A DNA stretch of 64,000 nt from Strix aluco (lineage: Eukaryota; Chordata; Aves; Strigiformes; Strigidae), in NCBI RefSeq assembly GCF_031877795.1, contig NC_133933.1, positions 67,658,003 through 67,722,002 of the forward strand. The letters run 5' to 3'. Shown here piece after piece: positions 61,843 to 64,000 of this stretch. The notes under the pieces are model-generated. The model did not search any database, was not told the DNA's origin, and saw only the letters and a list, made by a program, of their open reading frames with translations. The stretch's first letter is position 1. Each line of letters opens with the position of its first letter. A program made the position numbers and the translations under genes.

Positions 61843-64000
61843 CTGCAAGAGGGAAGTTTTCCAGTGCTTGCTGGGAATCACTGTCAACTGCCTGGCCAGG
61901 AAATTGCTAAAAAGGGGTTTAAGCAGGGAGAGGAGCTCCTGTGAAGCATTCCCGGGTGTTTGCTTCATGGTAACGAAAGGGCAGATGAATTCTGCCCTAT
62001 TGTATCCTGGGTAGTATTTGTAATAATTCAAGCATCACTTGACTTGGTTGTAAAGGTTAGCTTTGTTCGGTGGTTTGTTTTCTAACAGCTGTTCCCATGG
62101 AGAAGTCCCTCTTTCACTCACAGAGAATTCAGCCTGAGTTAGAGAAAGAAACCTTGAAAAGACTTGAAAAACAGGCCAGAAAAGGCATGGAGGTGGGGAG
62201 GCAGGATATGAGTAAGGAGAGGTCAGCCTCTTCTCAGAGTGCCCAGGGCTCGCTTGCACAAAGCAGCAACATTCAGTAGTCAGGGACAGCCGTGTTTGCT
62301 CACTAAAACAAATTTTGAGATGTAGATACTTCTCACTGGAGAATAAACTCTCAAGGGTGATGCTTTGCTTTCCAGCCTCCTGCTGCTGACCCTTTTCCCC
62401 CATGAAGGACGGGCTGTTTCACTGCTGGTGTAACAAGGCTGAGCTCCCCATGCCTTTGTTCCCACTGACGCTGTGCTGTGCCCTTTGTAGCTGGGGGTTT
62501 GAAGCACTGGTAAAGACAGGTTGCAGGAGCAGGGAGGAAAGGAGTTGCGGGTAATCTTTGCTGGGAGAACAAGTGCAAATAGTGTCTGGGGGCAAGAAAA
62601 GCAAATGTGAGGACAATGTTCCAGCATAATGCCTCATACTGAGCAACATTTTTACTGTGTAAATAGCCTCCAACTAACTTAATGTATTTCAGTTGTAAGC
62701 TTCTTGAGAGCAAATTGTGTTTTGATTGCATGAGGCAGTTTGTCAAGCAATGAAGATGTTTGGTGCTAATGCAGTCAGCACAAAACCTACAAAGCCACAG
62801 TGCCTTTGAAAAGCTCTGTGCTCTACTTGCTGCTTCCCAGGCGTTGAGCTTACCTGTTTTTTCCATCATGTCCTGGAGTTAGAGGAGGTGCAATGTGGTT
62901 CACACTGTGCTGTGTACGTGCAGCTGAGGTGTAAGGCACCAGGCTTCCAATACCCAGAGGAAATTTCAAATCAGATTGAATGTATTTCAGCCTCAAGAAG
63001 CACCTAAGCCTAGCTGCGGTTACTCAGTCTGTCACTACTGCTTAAAGCAATGTGGCAGGAAAGGTTCTCACAATTTTTTTGCTTTATCTGCCCAAACTCT
63101 GACTTTCTTGAAAGGCTATTGTTCGCTTAAGACACTTATCAAAAACCTTTCATATCCATGTTCATAAGGATGTCTTTAATTACTGTAATGGAAAAGCACA
63201 TTTAAAAATAATTTGTCAGTTGCTACTTACTGATTTTTCTGTTTTATGTGGAGGATGAAAGTACAGCAGGGGTGTCTGTTTTGTTTATTTGCTGTGTTTA
63301 TTTCTAGTCAGACTTCTTCATGTATTTGCATAGCGTTGCACTGTTAATGGTGGTGTTAACCCTGAAGGTGGGCAAAAGAATCATTCTGTAACTAAGGACA
63401 TGTGGAGACACAGGAAAGTCCTAGTGAATTAGCTAAAGATAGACAGGATTTCAAATTGTATTAGTCCCCCTTGCTGTCTTGATCCTAATTCAAAACATGC
63501 TAAATTTATGCAAATGTACTTTTAATAACTGTCTATATAGGGAAGTGATGTGTTTTTGCACTTACTTTGCACTGATGCACTTTAAATGCATGCTCTAACT
63601 TAGTTTTTCTGTTTTTCAGTGTGTGGAGAAGCTCTGTAGTCAAGGACTAACTTCCTCGGCTGCCCCCATGGTTGCAGTCTCTCATGGTGCTATGTGTGTC
63701 CTGCCCCTTGTACACCCATCTGGAGATCTACAGTCTCTGGACTCTGCAGAGTCCCTGCACTCCCTGCAACTCTGGGGACCACAGGGAGGTGCAGGGCAGT
63801 ATCCACACATCCAAGGAATCTGACACCTGTCTCTCACGCCCCCCCCGCCCTTGGCCCCCTTACAGGTAATCTGATTAACTGCAGGATCCTTTGGATCCCA
63901 CTCACCACAAAAAATATGCTCCTCGGGTAGTTAGTGACAGTGCAGATACAGCTGACAAAACCTCATTATTTTGGGTGGGAGAGAGAAGGGTTGGGAAATC
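61843..64000. other. Unassigned end of window, 5' side of ARM-like gene
   Basis: Contains the candidate exon at 62854 and the longest open frame in the window (62351-62869, minus, 172 codons; no recognisable motif). A GC-richer block at 63620-63865 is bordered by splice-like signals on the plus strand. No promoter could be identified. Confidence 0.5.
62854..62872 (-). CDS. Candidate upstream exon of ARM-like gene (minimal extent)
   Basis: A strong donor (AACAG|gtaagctc on the minus strand) is preceded by a frame open upstream to about 63024, whose outgoing phase (2) matches the exon at 61671. It would read ...HSVNHIAPPLTPGHDGKN. The 5' border is uncertain: the acceptor ctcctctaactccag gives a 19-nt exon, and more distal AGs give up to ~170 nt. 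No in-frame ATG is present, so it would not be the first coding exon. Confidence 0.3.

Overview
The window looks like a piece of an avian (at least sauropsid) nuclear genome. It is AT-rich, intron-dominated DNA with GT-AG exons, CR1 LINE fragments of avian type on both strands, and older CR1/L3-like and possible MIR-like remnants. There are no prokaryotic-style operons, no CRISPR array and no RNA gene that I could recognise.

Region 1-53,980 (+ strand) is most of MAP7 (ensconsin, E-MAP-115). I could place 16 coding exons between 2,632 and 52,246. All junctions are phase-compatible and together they encode about 708 residues in one frame. The first coding exon(s), roughly the first 50 residues, lie upstream of the window. 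Order along the gene: N-terminal microtubule-binding coiled coil (exons at 2,632-15,451), Ser/Pro-rich basic linker (19,005-31,650), C-terminal Glu/Arg/Lys-rich kinesin-1-binding coiled coil of the MAP7 family (35,230-39,366), then a conserved C-terminal tail (39,458-49,025) and a short acidic last exon (52,179-52,246). A good poly(A) signal sits at 53,955.

Region 54,250-61,842 (- strand) carries a second, convergent gene. Seven phase-compatible exons encode the last ~297 residues of an armadillo/HEAT-like helical-repeat protein with a short C-terminal coiled coil. I could not identify it, and I do not recall a gene at this place in the human MAP7-BCLAF1 interval. It is the most interesting object in the window. 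Its 5' end is unresolved: one more candidate exon lies near 62,854, and the rest may lie beyond 64,000.

Other notable structure: a 37-nt, 35/37-identical intronic copy of part of a MAP7 exon 334 nt upstream of that exon; a NAGNAG tandem acceptor at the MAP7 exon beginning 35,230; an 18-A tract directly behind a MAP7 splice donor; and tail-to-tail spacing of about 0.3 kb between the two genes. The remaining sequence is intron with simple repeats.
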